A stretch of DNA of 49,132 nucleotides from an uncultured Desulfovibrio sp. (GCA_944327285.1 CALVHG010000014.1:1-49132), one strand, 5' to 3'. Shown: positions 23,580-32,342, numbered from the stretch's first letter. Program-made: numbers and translations. The notes: generated from the sequence alone by a model not told the origin.

Positions 23580-23584
23580 GTTTG
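23538..23584 (+). terminator. Terminator hairpin inside family D, left copy
   Basis: AAGCCCCCTG...CTTCT pairs with AGAAG...CAGGGGGGCTTT, followed by TTTG. It is duplicated at 27698-27742. Confidence 0.75.
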
Positions 23585-23662
23585 AGCGGGACTGGAAAAG
23601 CCGTTTTTTTCGCGAAACGAGCCGTATGGTTTGACAAGGTGTTTCAAACTGAATTTGCTCTA
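23584..23662 (+). repeat. Family A 3' half fragment
   Basis: GAGCGGGACTGGAAAAGCC, CGCGAAACGAGCCGTATGG and CAAACTGAATTTGCTCTA match the right half of family A. It lies 73 bases beyond the vgrG stop. Confidence 0.7.
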
Positions 23663-23734
23663 GTTCTTTACAGATTGACCGCGAGCCCTAGCCTGGCAGG
23701 CTGTAAGAAGCAGAATTTATATTTAGTTCGTTGC

Positions 23735-26700
23735 TTATTGTTTTTTTCGTGAGTTACTGACAATCTTGATCGCTCCATTCTGAAGTTGAAGTATGCCGTT
23801 GTTACAGGAGATTTTGCTGTTGTCAAATTTTATACAGCCAATGTCTATTGAATTTCTTTCTGCCGCTTTCAACGTAATGTTTCCACCAGAAATAGTGAGC
23901 GTTGCTCCGGCAGCAGACAGCGTGATGGACTCATCCGTAAGCTCTACGGTAGCTTTTGTGCCTCCATTTGAAACTGTTAACGTTAGTTTTTTATCTTGAC
24001 CCTGTATCGCTGTTACGTCTTCAACATTCGCAACATTCTTGCAGTAAAGTTGGAATTCTTTAGTACCCAAAAGAGCTCCGGAAAGAGGAGCTACATCATT
24101 ATTTCCACTCTTACTTGTGTTGTTTTGATAAATATTATGTTCGTTCTTGCTTCTGCTTTCCAGCAGAATGCTGGAGTTGCTACTCAGTATCGTGACTCCA
24201 TGAGGGGGAAAGTTGTAGTTGAACACCGGAGGAGGGTTGATATTCTTGGGAACGCTAGCTTGTCCTTGTCCCAGCAACAGAATTCTGCCAGTTTTCTTCG
24301 AAGATTCTGTAATGTCACCGGCGCTGAGTTCCAGAGCATAACCTCCCCTGATATGGGCTTGGTGCTTGCTGTATAAATAAGCCTTGTCATTGCGCATGGT
24401 ATGCAGATGTGTGGTATCAGCTATGAAGGTGTCTTTTTTTCGTAGGTTTATATCCTGCTCGAAATTTATATTAATATAATTATTTACCTGCTTCTTATTA
24501 TACCAGTAGGCTTTTTCAAAAACAGGATCGTCCTGTGCCATGAAATCTGTCGCATGATCCGAGTTGTTTGGCAGATATGTTCCCCAGTTTATTACGTTTT
24601 CGTTGTATGGTTTTAGTATGTTTATATTTGTTGTTGAGGTAGAATCACTGCCTTTTTTTTCGCCGATGGCCTTATTGCTTGCTTCTGGAGCCACCGTAAG
24701 CAGTCCCCCCAGTTCAAGCGTATTTCGCAGGTGCCCGCGTGCGGCATGCTGAGAGATGGCGTCGCGCGCTACCATGTTGATGTTGGATTGCCGCGCATCA
24801 AGCAGGATTCCGTGATAATTGTCAGCTGTCTTCTTCTCGCTGAAGAGCAGGATGCAAGCCAAAATTTCTGGGAGCAGTTCAGATACTCCGGTGATGACAG
24901 GCTGACAAACAGATGTTACCTTTGCAATGTTTGCATATTTTTTATCTTCTTCAGCCAAAGATGTTAAAAGTTTTACCGTATCTTTATCGAGATCGCTAAG
25001 AGTAGCCTGCTGTTTATCGGAATCTGTCTTCGAGCTGTCGCTTTGAGAGGTGTCTTCATTATACTTTGCAATAGTCGCATCAGCCTCTTTTGATTTGGCG
25101 TCCATTTCTTTTCGCGTGTCATCAGCGTTTTTTGACTGCAAGCTGATTGATGCTGTTTTCGTAATAAGAGATGCAAGGATAATCCCAAGTTGTTCATTTC
25201 GACTTTGAAATATATTGGCTTCCAGTCCGCTCTTGTCCGGTCCTGCAGAGATCGTAGTTCTGTATGTGGTATTATCTGTATCGGAATTTTTGGATATCAA
25301 GTTCAAAAGTTGAATAGTTGGCTCAGTATTGGCGGACAGGAGCATGGCCAGAGCTTTTAATCCTCCGGACGCACCAGCTAGTCCTGTTTGATTATTGATA
25401 TCGGTGCCGATATCGCAACACTGGGCTACGGCTTGCAGGATGGCTGATGCAATAGCGCATTTCTGCTGTTTCAATGTTGTTGTCGTCAGGCTGGCGCTTT
25501 TGAAGCTCCGTATGGATGAAGCAATTCCTGAAATATGCGTCATGGCCATATCGGCAAATTGCAACCAGTTGGCGCTGTTCAGATAGCCTATTTCCAGCGA
25601 ACCGGATTGAAAGCCCAGCGTCCCTCCACCGGCGCTGTGGAGAGACAGCCCCTGCTTGGTATCGGCATTATTGATGCTGATGCTGTTGCCTCCGGCGCTG
25701 CGCAGGCCCTGCATATGGGGATTGCTCATGCTTGAGACGGAGCCTGTTTCCGCATTGGCCAGCGCCCCGGTAATGACAGGCAGGTCCGGATTGCCGTTTT
25801 CAAACGTGACCAGAACTTCCGAACCGGGCTGCAGGGGCAGGGCAAGGCCGCTGTTCTTGCCGACCTGCGGCAGGGCACGGCGTATCCAGCAGCTGCAGTT
25901 GCCGCCGCTTCTGCCGGATACATCAAAAGGAAAATACAATTTGTAACGTCCGAATTCATCCATATACGCTGTCTTGCCGGAGCCTTCGCCGGCGACAAAG
26001 GCATGCAGCACGCCGGGAATGCTGGTGCGCCGGGCAGTGCGCGCCGGTCTAAATGGGCGTTCCGCTTCCTGACAGGTAAAGCTGTTGCGGTAGTAGAGTT
26101 GTTCGTCTCCCGGTTGCACCGGCAGCCCCAGCTTGAGATGCAGATAGGCATCCTGTCTGCCTTCGTGGTGAATCTCAGTGACCAGATAATTCTTGTTGAA
26201 GGCTTCGCAGTAGTGACCGGCAAGGCGAAAGACGCGACCGGGCCGCAGCAGGGGAACACTGCTGGCGCCGTGAAAAATGCGGGCGCGACATTGCAGCTCC
26301 TGGGCGCGTATCCGGGCAAGTCTTTTCGCCTGCTCGGAAGTTTCGACATATTCATTTGTGAGATAGACATCGCCAACGCCTGCCGGATCCACTGTCGCCT
26401 TGCCGAGAATGACGGCATTGGGATTATGCCATGAGCAGGAGCGAATAACGACCTGCCGGGGTTGTGACTGCTGTTGCAGGGAAAAGTTGTGAATCACTTC
26501 CTCGAAATGGTTGCCTTCCATTCCGGAAACAGGCCTGTACTGCAGAAGAAGATCTTCTCCTGTCTTGTGCGCATGCGGATCGTCGGCAAAGATGACCGTG
26601 TCTCTGCCGTTTATTTCTTCAAAATAGAAATAGATCCCCTGTTCCTCCATGCGCCAGGAAGCGTATTCATATATGCTTTCCTGATACTGCATGGAAAATT

Positions 26701-27133
26701 CCTGTCTTGGATAGTCTGTCTGCAGGATATTGAACTCGTAAGGAAAGGAAAAGAATTGCTGGGAGTGTAGTAGATCGCGCAATACTTCTTCCACAGTCTT
26801 GTTGAGAAAAATAGTGCTTTGGACAATACGCTCCAGCTTGGCAAAGGCAGGACGCAGATGCACCTCACAGGTAATGAAGTCTCCATAGCGACCTTTCTGT
26901 TCCACGGAATCAAGATAGCCAGAAAAGACAGCGGCTTCGCCTCCTTCACGCAGGATTTCAAAACGGCAGGGCGCAGAAAGCAGTCTGCCCGGATCAAGGG
27001 TTGTATCGCTGTGGAGCAGGGTTATATGGAAATCAAATAGCTTGTTCAGGCCCTCTATACCGGAGAAGAAAGCAACATGAAACAGGGTATTCGGCACCGC
27101 TTTAGAACTGAATGAAAATATATTTCGTTCCAT
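23735..27133 (-). CDS. vgrG: Type VI secretion tip protein VgrG with long internal/C-terminal extension
   Basis: This 1132-residue protein forms the spike of a type VI secretion system. The gp27-like N-terminal half is clear (FHVAFFSGIEGLNKLFDFHI, YQESIYEYASWRMEEQGIYF, ITEIHHEG-type strand), followed by the gp5 OB-fold (YMDEFGRYKLYFPFD, CWIRRALPQVGKNSG, GSEVLVTFENGNPDLPVITG). Residues from about 480 on exceed a simple VgrG: a mixed helical region with a coiled-coil/charged part (DTRKEMDAKSKEADATIAKY), a hydrophobic stretch (ELLPEILACILLF), then a terminal beta-helix repeat segment (ATVELTDESITLSAAGATLT). GAGG about 9 bases before this ATG favours it over an ATG 48 bases upstream. It is AT-richer than its neighbours, lies alone between direct repeats, and no other type VI gene is nearby. 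A TTTATAATCC at 27201-27210 (reverse) could be a -10. Confidence 0.92.
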   Translation of the reverse strand: MERNIFSFSSKAVPNTLFHVAFFSGIEGLNKLFDFHITLLHSDTTLDPGRLLSAPCRFEILREGGEAAVFSGYLDSVEQKGRYGDFITCEVHLRPAFAKLERIVQSTIFLNKTVEEVLRDLLHSQQFFSFPYEFNILQTDYPRQEFSMQYQESIYEYASWRMEEQGIYFYFEEINGRDTVIFADDPHAHKTGEDLLLQYRPVSGMEGNHFEEVIHNFSLQQQSQPRQVVIRSCSWHNPNAVILGKATVDPAGVGDVYLTNEYVETSEQAKRLARIRAQELQCRARIFHGASSVPLLRPGRVFRLAGHYCEAFNKNYLVTEIHHEGRQDAYLHLKLGLPVQPGDEQLYYRNSFTCQEAERPFRPARTARRTSIPGVLHAFVAGEGSGKTAYMDEFGRYKLYFPFDVSGRSGGNCSCWIRRALPQVGKNSGLALPLQPGSEVLVTFENGNPDLPVITGALANAETGSVSSMSNPHMQGLRSAGGNSISINNADTKQGLSLHSAGGGTLGFQSGSLEIGYLNSANWLQFADMAMTHISGIASSIRSFKSASLTTTTLKQQKCAIASAILQAVAQCCDIGTDINNQTGLAGASGGLKALAMLLSANTEPTIQLLNLISKNSDTDNTTYRTTISAGPDKSGLEANIFQSRNEQLGIILASLITKTASISLQSKNADDTRKEMDAKSKEADATIAKYNEDTSQSDSSKTDSDKQQATLSDLDKDTVKLLTSLAEEDKKYANIAKVTSVCQPVITGVSELLPEILACILLFSEKKTADNYHGILLDARQSNINMVARDAISQHAARGHLRNTLELGGLLTVAPEASNKAIGEKKGSDSTSTTNINILKPYNENVINWGTYLPNNSDHATDFMAQDDPVFEKAYWYNKKQVNNYININFEQDINLRKKDTFIADTTHLHTMRNDKAYLYSKHQAHIRGGYALELSAGDITESSKKTGRILLLGQGQASVPKNINPPPVFNYNFPPHGVTILSSNSSILLESRSKNEHNIYQNNTSKSGNNDVAPLSGALLGTKEFQLYCKNVANVEDVTAIQGQDKKLTLTVSNGGTKATVELTDESITLSAAGATLTISGGNITLKAAERNSIDIGCIKFDNSKISCNNGILQLQNGAIKIVSNSRKKQ

Positions 27134-27252
27134 ATGTCTATGCCTCAGTGTTTTTTGCAGAGCATGCGCATGCTGACGCATAGGGAAAAACTAGCAAAAT
27201 GGATTATAAAATAAAAGATAAATAATCATGCATGTGGCGTGGCGGAAACAGA

Positions 27253-27269
27253 TTGACGCCATACGTCAA
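27253..27269. promoter_or_regulatory. Inverted repeat upstream of vgrG
   Basis: TTGACG-CCATA-CGTCAA is a perfect 6-bp inverted repeat about 120 bases upstream of the vgrG start. It is operator-like, with no assigned factor. Confidence 0.3.
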
Positions 27270-27462
27270 GCCTATGCGCGCTATGCCGTCGGTTCCAGAG
27301 TGATGCTATCGCATGGTGTTTTATTGAAAAATCAAAGATGGCTGAATGGCCGGAATACGGCGGCGTCATGTGATTTTTTTTCGCAGTGGCGCACATGCTC
27401 TTCCGATGCGCAGGAGGGGCGATGGCACGATCAGGGCGGGCAGCGCGTATGCGGGACGCATT

Positions 27463-27606
27463 TAGAGCGTTGCCATTGAAAAATGACAAAAAGCGAGGCG
27501 GCGGCACAGCCCGCCCGGTCAAAAGCGAGTTGAAAAGCTGCGCTTTTCCGCGAAACGACAGGCCATATGGTTTGAAACGCAAGGCGTTTCAAGCTGAAAT
27601 TGCTCC
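27463..27606 (+). repeat. Family A repeat, near-complete copy
   Basis: It runs from TAGAGCGTTGCCATTG to TTCAAGCTGAAATTGCTCC. Its 3' end runs into the right copy of family D, exactly as the family A remnant does in the left copy. Confidence 0.82.
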
Positions 27607-27738
27607 GTATGGAATATGGCGTTGTGCGGGGCGCCGCGGTTTCCCCTGCGGCAACCGTCCCCCGGAAATCGGAAAGACGCTGTTCCGTTATTCTTGCAAA
27701 AGCCCCCTGTCTTCTTCCGCGAGAAGGCAGGGGGCTTT
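27566..27738 (+). repeat. Family D direct repeat, right copy (flanks vgrG)
   Basis: This matches 23405-23579 in the same orientation, including the terminator hairpin. The two copies bracket about 4 kb containing only vgrG. Confidence 0.88.
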
Positions 27739-27742
27739 TTTC
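27698..27742 (+). terminator. Terminator hairpin inside family D, right copy
   Basis: AAGCCCCCTGTCTTCT pairs with AGAAGGCAGGGGGCTT, followed by a T-run. In reverse it also has a short T-run and may end the alcohol dehydrogenase transcript. Confidence 0.8.
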
Positions 27743-27781
27743 CTGGGGCTGGACGGGGAAGGCTTTTTCCCGCGCTTCGGT

Positions 27782-28849
27782 TTAGCCTTCCTGCGCGTCA
27801 TCCGGCCGGATGGCGCATTTAACGCAGCCGTCGGCATGGCGCTCGAACAGGCTGTAGGCATCCATGATGCGCGACAGCGGAAAAGTATGCGTGATGAGCG
27901 GCCGCGTATCAATTTTTCCGTTGGCTATCAGAGAGATGAGGCGGTCGCTGTGCACGGCGTCGACGCCGCCGGTCTTGAATATCAGATTCTTGCCGTACAT
28001 GCGCGGCAGGGGCAGCACCTGATCTTCCTCGTACAGGGCCACGACGGCCACGCAGGCGTTGGCGCGCGCCGCCTGCCATGCCGTCTGGAAGGTGTCGCGC
28101 CCGCCCGCGGCTTCAATAACGGCGTCGGCTCCGCGTCCGAGCGTCAGGGCATGCACGGCTTCCGGCACATTGTCCGTTGCGGGATTGAGCAGAACGTCGG
28201 CAACGCCCATGCGCCGGGCCAGCTCCAGACGCTCCGGCAGCGGATCGCAGGCGATGATGCGCGCGGGGCCGAAGAGCCGGGCGCAGCTCATGGCGCAAAG
28301 GCCCACGGGGCCCGCTCCCAGCACCAGCACGCTGTCGCCGGGGCGTATTTCCGCCAGTTCCGCGCCGAAATAACCGCTGGCCAGCACGTCGCCCACAAGA
28401 AGGGCCGCCGTATCGTCCACGTTGTCGGGGAGCAGATTCAGGCCGTTGTCGGCAAAGGGGACGCGCACATATTCGGCCTGACAGCCGTCAATGCGGCAGC
28501 CCAGCTCCCAGCCTCCCTGCTCGCAGTTGTTGACAAAACCGTTGCGGCAGAAAAAGCAGTTGCCGCAGAAGGTTTCCACATTGGCGGAGACGCGATCGCC
28601 CGGACGGACCTTGCGCACCTCGGCGCCGACGGCCACGATCTCTCCCACGAACTCGTGTCCGAGGATAATGCCGGGACGGGCGCACGGCACCGCGCCATTG
28701 CGAATATGCAAATCGCTGGTGCAGATGCTGGACAGACGCACGCGCACAACGGCGTCCGTGGCTTTCTGGATGGCGGGAAGAGGGCGGCGTTCAAGATGGA
28801 TGTCGTTCGTGCCGCCGTAAACCGCCGCAAGCATGGATGCTGTCGTCAT
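27782..28849 (-). CDS. Zinc-dependent medium-chain alcohol/polyol dehydrogenase
   Basis: This 355-residue MDR-family oxidoreductase has the catalytic zinc region ICTSDLH and GHEFVGEI, the structural-zinc four-cysteine loop CGNCFFCRNGFVNNC, and the Rossmann motif VLGAGPVGLCAM with DPLPERLELAR after it (Asp suggests NAD preference). The substrate cannot be told; threonine, sorbitol and butanediol dehydrogenases share this layout. An AAAGGGGG ribosome site supports this start; longer in-frame starts to 28945 lack one. It is a single gene, divergent from tRNA-Pro. Confidence 0.9.
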   Translation of the reverse strand: MTTASMLAAVYGGTNDIHLERRPLPAIQKATDAVVRVRLSSICTSDLHIRNGAVPCARPGIILGHEFVGEIVAVGAEVRKVRPGDRVSANVETFCGNCFFCRNGFVNNCEQGGWELGCRIDGCQAEYVRVPFADNGLNLLPDNVDDTAALLVGDVLASGYFGAELAEIRPGDSVLVLGAGPVGLCAMSCARLFGPARIIACDPLPERLELARRMGVADVLLNPATDNVPEAVHALTLGRGADAVIEAAGGRDTFQTAWQAARANACVAVVALYEEDQVLPLPRMYGKNLIFKTGGVDAVHSDRLISLIANGKIDTRPLITHTFPLSRIMDAYSLFERHADGCVKCAIRPDDAQEG

Positions 28850-28978
28850 GAAAGACCCCCTTTGCTGTCTGGTCGGCATGGTAGCTTCCCCTTGCCGCTG
28901 CCGCAAGGAATAAAAAATGAAAAAAGGGAAGTAATGCGTTGACAAGGGGGGCGTCTTCAGATAGTTTTCTCTTCGCGT

Positions 28979-29055
28979 CGGGATGTAGCGCAGTCTGGGA
29001 GCGCACTTGAATGGGGTTCAAGGGGTCGAAGGTTCAAATCCTTTCATCCCGACCA
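28979..29055 (+). tRNA. tRNA-Pro (anticodon GGG)
   Basis: The 77-base cloverleaf has acceptor stem CGGGATG/CATCCCG, anticodon stem CTTGA/TCAAG with loop ATGGGGT (anticodon GGG), T arm GAAGGTTCAAATCCTTTC, discriminator A and an encoded CCA. It reads CCC/CCU proline codons. No integrase or attachment duplicate is seen. Confidence 0.97.
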
Positions 29056-29068
29056 GCACAAAGACCAG

Positions 29069-29109
29069 AAAAAAGACCGGTGGGAGAATTTCTCCAGCCG
29101 GTCTTTTTT
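29069..29109 (+). terminator. Terminator after tRNA-Pro
   Basis: AAAAAAGACCGG (29069-29080) pairs with CCGGTCTTTTTT (29098-29109). An inner GGGAGA/TCTCC pairing extends the stem. Confidence 0.9.
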
Positions 29110-29260
29110 ATTGCCTCGCAGGCTCGATCCTGCGCCCGGCACGAGGGCAAACGTCGTGCCGCCGCGGTGGAAAGAGGTTCCATCCGGCAGGAAGCATGAA
29201 AAACGATGCCTGCGGGAGCGGGGAAGAAGAACGCGCGTTTACGATGAAGAGAGACATGCC

Positions 29261-30106
29261 ATGAAAGAAATCCATGTGACGGACATCAGCGCCGCCGTGG
29301 CCCGCCTCTGTGTGGAGGCCTGCTGTCGGCTGCCCGCCGATGTGCGCGAGGCGCTGGCTGCGCGGCAGCAGGAGGAACCCTCCCCGGTAGGCCGGGATAT
29401 TCTGGGGCAGCTCGTGCAGAATGCCGCGATTGCCGCCGACGAGTCCGTGCCCATCTGTCAGGATACGGGGCTTGCGGTGGTCTTTGCCGAAGTGGGGCAG
29501 GATGTGCATATTGTCGGCGGCGGTTTTGAGGAAGCCGTCAACGAGGGTGTGCGGCGCGGCTATGTGGACGGCTGGCTGCGCAAGTCCTGCGTTGCCGAGC
29601 CGCTTTTCGAGCGCCGGAACACCGGAGACAATACGCCGGCCGTGCTGCATGTCCGGCTTGTGCCCGGCGACGGGCTGCGCCTGCGTCTGGCGCCCAAAGG
29701 AGCGGGTTCGGAAAACAAGAGCATTGTTCGCATGCTGGTTCCCGCCGACGGTATCGAGGGCGTGCGCAAGGTAGTGCTGGATGCCGTGCTGGCGGCCGGG
29801 CCCAATTCCTGCCCGCCTATGATTGTGGGCGTGGGCATCGGCGGCACGATGGAACTGGCGGCTTTGTGCGCCAAGCGCGCGGCTGCGCGGGATCTGCTTT
29901 CCCGCAATGCCGATCCGCGCTATGCGGCCTTTGAAGACGAGCTGCTGGAGATGATTAACAAAACCGGCATCGGACCGCAGGGCCTCGGCGGGCGTACGAC
30001 CGCTCTCAAGGTGCATGTGGAATGGGCGCCCACCCATATCGCCTCGCTGCCTGTGGCGGTCAACATCAACTGCCATGCGGCGCGGCATGCCGAAGCGCTG
30101 CTGTAG
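29261..30106 (+). CDS. Class I (Fe-S) fumarate hydratase, alpha subunit
   Basis: This 281-residue subunit belongs to the two-subunit fumarase/L-tartrate dehydratase family that holds an oxygen-sensitive [4Fe-4S] cluster. The likely cluster cysteines are in PICQDTG, PNSCPP and INCHAARHAE. GAGSENKS and GVGIGGTMELAA are family blocks. It interconverts fumarate and malate (or handles tartrate) in the cytosol with the beta subunit 9 bases downstream. Fumarase is favoured because sulfate reducers commonly use this split form. AGAGAG precedes the ATG; earlier in-frame ATGs lack a better site. Confidence 0.93.
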   Translation: MKEIHVTDISAAVARLCVEACCRLPADVREALAARQQEEPSPVGRDILGQLVQNAAIAADESVPICQDTGLAVVFAEVGQDVHIVGGGFEEAVNEGVRRGYVDGWLRKSCVAEPLFERRNTGDNTPAVLHVRLVPGDGLRLRLAPKGAGSENKSIVRMLVPADGIEGVRKVVLDAVLAAGPNSCPPMIVGVGIGGTMELAALCAKRAAARDLLSRNADPRYAAFEDELLEMINKTGIGPQGLGGRTTALKVHVEWAPTHIASLPVAVNINCHAARHAEALL

Positions 30107-30115
30107 GGGGGAGTC

Positions 30116-30676
30116 ATGAGCGATGCAATCAAGCGCATACGCGCGCCGTTTGACGAGTCCACGGCCTGCTCCCTGCGCGCGGGCGACCGGGTTCTTGTTT
30201 CCGGCACCATTCTTGCCGCGCGTGACGCGGCCCACAAGCGTCTTGTGGAAGCCCTGAACAGGGGCGAGTCCCTGCCGGTGGATCTGCGGGGGCAGGTGGT
30301 CTACTATGTCGGCCCCAGTCCGGCCAGTCCGGGGCATGTCATCGGTTCCGCGGGGCCGACCACGGCCGGGCGGATGGACGCCTATACGCCCGCCCTCCTT
30401 GCGCAGGGGCTGCGCGGCATGATTGGCAAGGGGTATCGCAGTCCCGCGGTGGTGGAAGCCATGAAGACCCACGGCGTGCCCTATCTTGCCGCCGTGGGAG
30501 GAGCAGGGGCGCTCATTGCCCGCTGCATTCGCAAGTATACGGTGCTGGCCTATGAAGATTTGGGGCCGGAAGCCGTGGCCGCGCTGGAGGTCGAGGACTT
30601 TCCCGCCATTGTGGTCATCGACAGCACCGGACAGAATTATTACGAAGCCGGACAGGCTCCCTACCGGCAGCTTTAG
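30116..30676 (+). CDS. Class I (Fe-S) fumarate hydratase, beta subunit
   Basis: This 186-residue subunit contains GPTTAGRMDAYTP, IGKGYRSP and YVGPSPASPG, the substrate-binding blocks of the fumarase beta domain. It pairs with the alpha subunit directly upstream (GGGGGGAG ribosome site, 9-base gap). Together they equal a single-chain FumA split in two. The stop codon TAG is the first three bases of a reverse-oriented family A element. Confidence 0.93.
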   Translation: MSDAIKRIRAPFDESTACSLRAGDRVLVSGTILAARDAAHKRLVEALNRGESLPVDLRGQVVYYVGPSPASPGHVIGSAGPTTAGRMDAYTPALLAQGLRGMIGKGYRSPAVVEAMKTHGVPYLAAVGGAGALIARCIRKYTVLAYEDLGPEAVAALEVEDFPAIVVIDSTGQNYYEAGQAPYRQL

Positions 30677-30821
30677 AGCATTTTCAGTTTGAAACGCTGC
30701 GCGTTTCAAACCATACGGCCTGTCGTTTCGCGGAAAAAGCGCGGTTTTTCCGCTCACTTTGGGCCGGGCGGCGCTGTGCCGCCGCCTCGTGTTTAACCTT
30801 TTTCAAAGGTGAAACGCTCTA
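30674..30821 (-). repeat. Family A repeat, complete copy, reverse orientation
   Basis: It starts at the fumarase beta stop codon (TAG-AGCATTTTCAG) and ends GAAACGCTCTA. All four hairpin blocks are well preserved. Both terminal TAs are present. Confidence 0.9.
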
Positions 30822-30843
30822 GGCTGGTTAGATCTATAGAGAG

Positions 30844-31018
30844 TTTGGGGGAAGGGAGACCCCACATCTCTGCTGTTGATGCCCGTAGCTTCTTGTGTCG
30901 CAACGGGCATGGCCTGCGGCCGCTTTCGGTCGCTGCTGGCGCGAGAGGGCCCAGCCTTTCCGAAGGAAAGGCGTTTTGTAGTCCTTCCCCCCAGTCCCCC
31001 ATCCCTCCTCAGCGCGCT
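30844..31018. repeat. Family B repeat with loop insert
   Basis: A TTTGGGGGAAGGGAGACCCC arm is followed by the same roughly 100-base hairpin-rich insert as 23227-23386 (GATGCCCGT, CAACGGGCATGG, GCGGCCGC, CCTTTCCGAAGGAAAGGCG) and the AGCGCGC tail. A further fragment (GACAGCAGAGATG, CTTTCCCTTTCCCC) lies at 31099-31136. Confidence 0.8.
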
Positions 31019-31146
31019 TTTATCTGGAGAATGGAACGGTTCGGGGATGCCGTCGCTTTCCCCGTGGCAACCGTCCCCCGGAAACGCGACAAATAAAAAC
31101 AGCGACAGCAGAGATGTGGGCTTTCCCTTTCCCCAAAAAAGTTGTG

Positions 31147-31172
31147 AACGGCTCCTTCGGGAGCCGTTTTTT
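31147..31172. terminator. Bidirectional terminator at the end of the emrA-like gene
   Basis: AACGGCTCC-TTCG-GGAGCCGTT (31147-31168) is a perfect stem with a UUCG loop and T-runs on both strands. It overlaps the TAA of the membrane-fusion gene. Confidence 0.85.
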
Positions 31173-32277
31173 ATGACTTGGCATCGGCGGTGTCTATGCG
31201 CGTGATGACCGACATGCCCGCGCGGATTTCATCAAGGCGGGGCTGGCCGGGATCAAGGGAAATTCGTACAGGAACGCGCTGCACGACCTTGGTAAAATTG
31301 CCGGATGTCGTATCCTTGGGAAGAAGAGAAAAGGTTGCGCCCGTTGCGGGAGAAACGCTTTCCACTCGCCCCTTGAATACTTCGCCGGGGAAGGCGTCGA
31401 TGACAATATCGACGGGCTGGCCGAAGCGGATGTTGCTGATTTGCGTTTCCTTGTAGTTGGCGATGACATAGGGAGACATGTCCGCGATAAGGGTTGCCAG
31501 CTGCATGCCTTCTTTGACCAGCTCGCCTTCATGAATCTTGCGCGCTCCTGTGCGGCCGTCGCGGGGAGCCGTGATGACCGTATAGCCCAGATCAATAAGA
31601 GCGCTTTGCAGGCTGGCCTCCGCGGCATGAAGATCTGCCTCCCTGAGAGCGCGTTCCGCCTGCTGGAGAGCCAGACGGCGTTCCTGTACCGCCACTTCGG
31701 CCAGACTTTCCCGATGACTGTTCCGCGCGGTCTTGAGGTTGATTTCCGCCGTGTCGGCTTCTCTGGCGGAGACGGCGTTGCTCTTGAACAGCTTTTGCGT
31801 TCTGTCATTTTCGCGCGTGGCCAGGTCCAGCCGCGCCGCGCCGCTGTCCGCGACGGCCTTTGCCTGCTGAATGCAGGCTTTCTGCAGGTCTATTTCCAGA
31901 TCAAGACGCGCAAGATCGGCCGCGGCGCGATCCCGACTGGCTCTGGCCTGAGCAACGCGGGTCTTGAAATCCGCGTCATCCAGCCGAATCAGCATATCGC
32001 CCGCCCGTATCTTCTGAAAGTCGGAAAAGCCGACCTCCCTGATATAGCCGCTGACCTTCGGTTCAAGCACGATTCTGTCAAAATGCGTATAGGCATTGTC
32101 CGTTTCCTGAATCCGTTTGCCGTTTTCATATTTGTTGAAATTCAGCAGAATCATGATCAGGGCCGCGAGCAGCAGAGCCAGAATGAACCAGGGCGTAAAG
32201 CGAAAGAGATAGAGAAGGCGGTTGTAAAAGGCGAGCCGCAAAAGCTCGTTTGCCAGTCCTGTTCCGGGTGTCGTCAT
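31171..32277 (-). CDS. emrA: EmrA/HlyD-type membrane fusion protein of a drug efflux system
   Basis: This 368-residue periplasmic adaptor has one N-terminal transmembrane helix (PWFILALLLAALIMILL, about residues 29-45). The lipoyl/barrel parts are VLEPKVSGYIREVGFSDFQKI and VITAPRDGRTGARKI, with a long helical hairpin rich in Ala, Arg and Glu at about 105-215 between them. It bridges the EmrB-like pump to an outer-membrane channel; no TolC gene is in the window. It is the second gene of a reverse operon, 65 bases after emrB. Confidence 0.88.
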   Translation of the reverse strand: MTTPGTGLANELLRLAFYNRLLYLFRFTPWFILALLLAALIMILLNFNKYENGKRIQETDNAYTHFDRIVLEPKVSGYIREVGFSDFQKIRAGDMLIRLDDADFKTRVAQARASRDRAAADLARLDLEIDLQKACIQQAKAVADSGAARLDLATRENDRTQKLFKSNAVSAREADTAEINLKTARNSHRESLAEVAVQERRLALQQAERALREADLHAAEASLQSALIDLGYTVITAPRDGRTGARKIHEGELVKEGMQLATLIADMSPYVIANYKETQISNIRFGQPVDIVIDAFPGEVFKGRVESVSPATGATFSLLPKDTTSGNFTKVVQRVPVRISLDPGQPRLDEIRAGMSVITRIDTADAKS

Positions 32278-32342
32278 GGCAGTCTCCGTTCGGGGGATGT
32301 TTGCTCAAAAAAATGGTTTTGCCGCTCTTCCTCTGGCTTGGT

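Noticed and set aside
27423-27440. Sigma-54 promoter at ATGGCACGATCAGGGC
   Set aside because: The -24 half is good, but the -12 half lacks TTGC and only a repeat lies downstream.
28979-29110. tRNA-Pro as an island attachment site
   Set aside because: No integrase gene and no direct repeat of the tRNA 3' end is visible in the window.
29108-30757. 549-codon reverse open frame opposite the fumarase genes
   Set aside because: Shadow frame that begins in a family A repeat.
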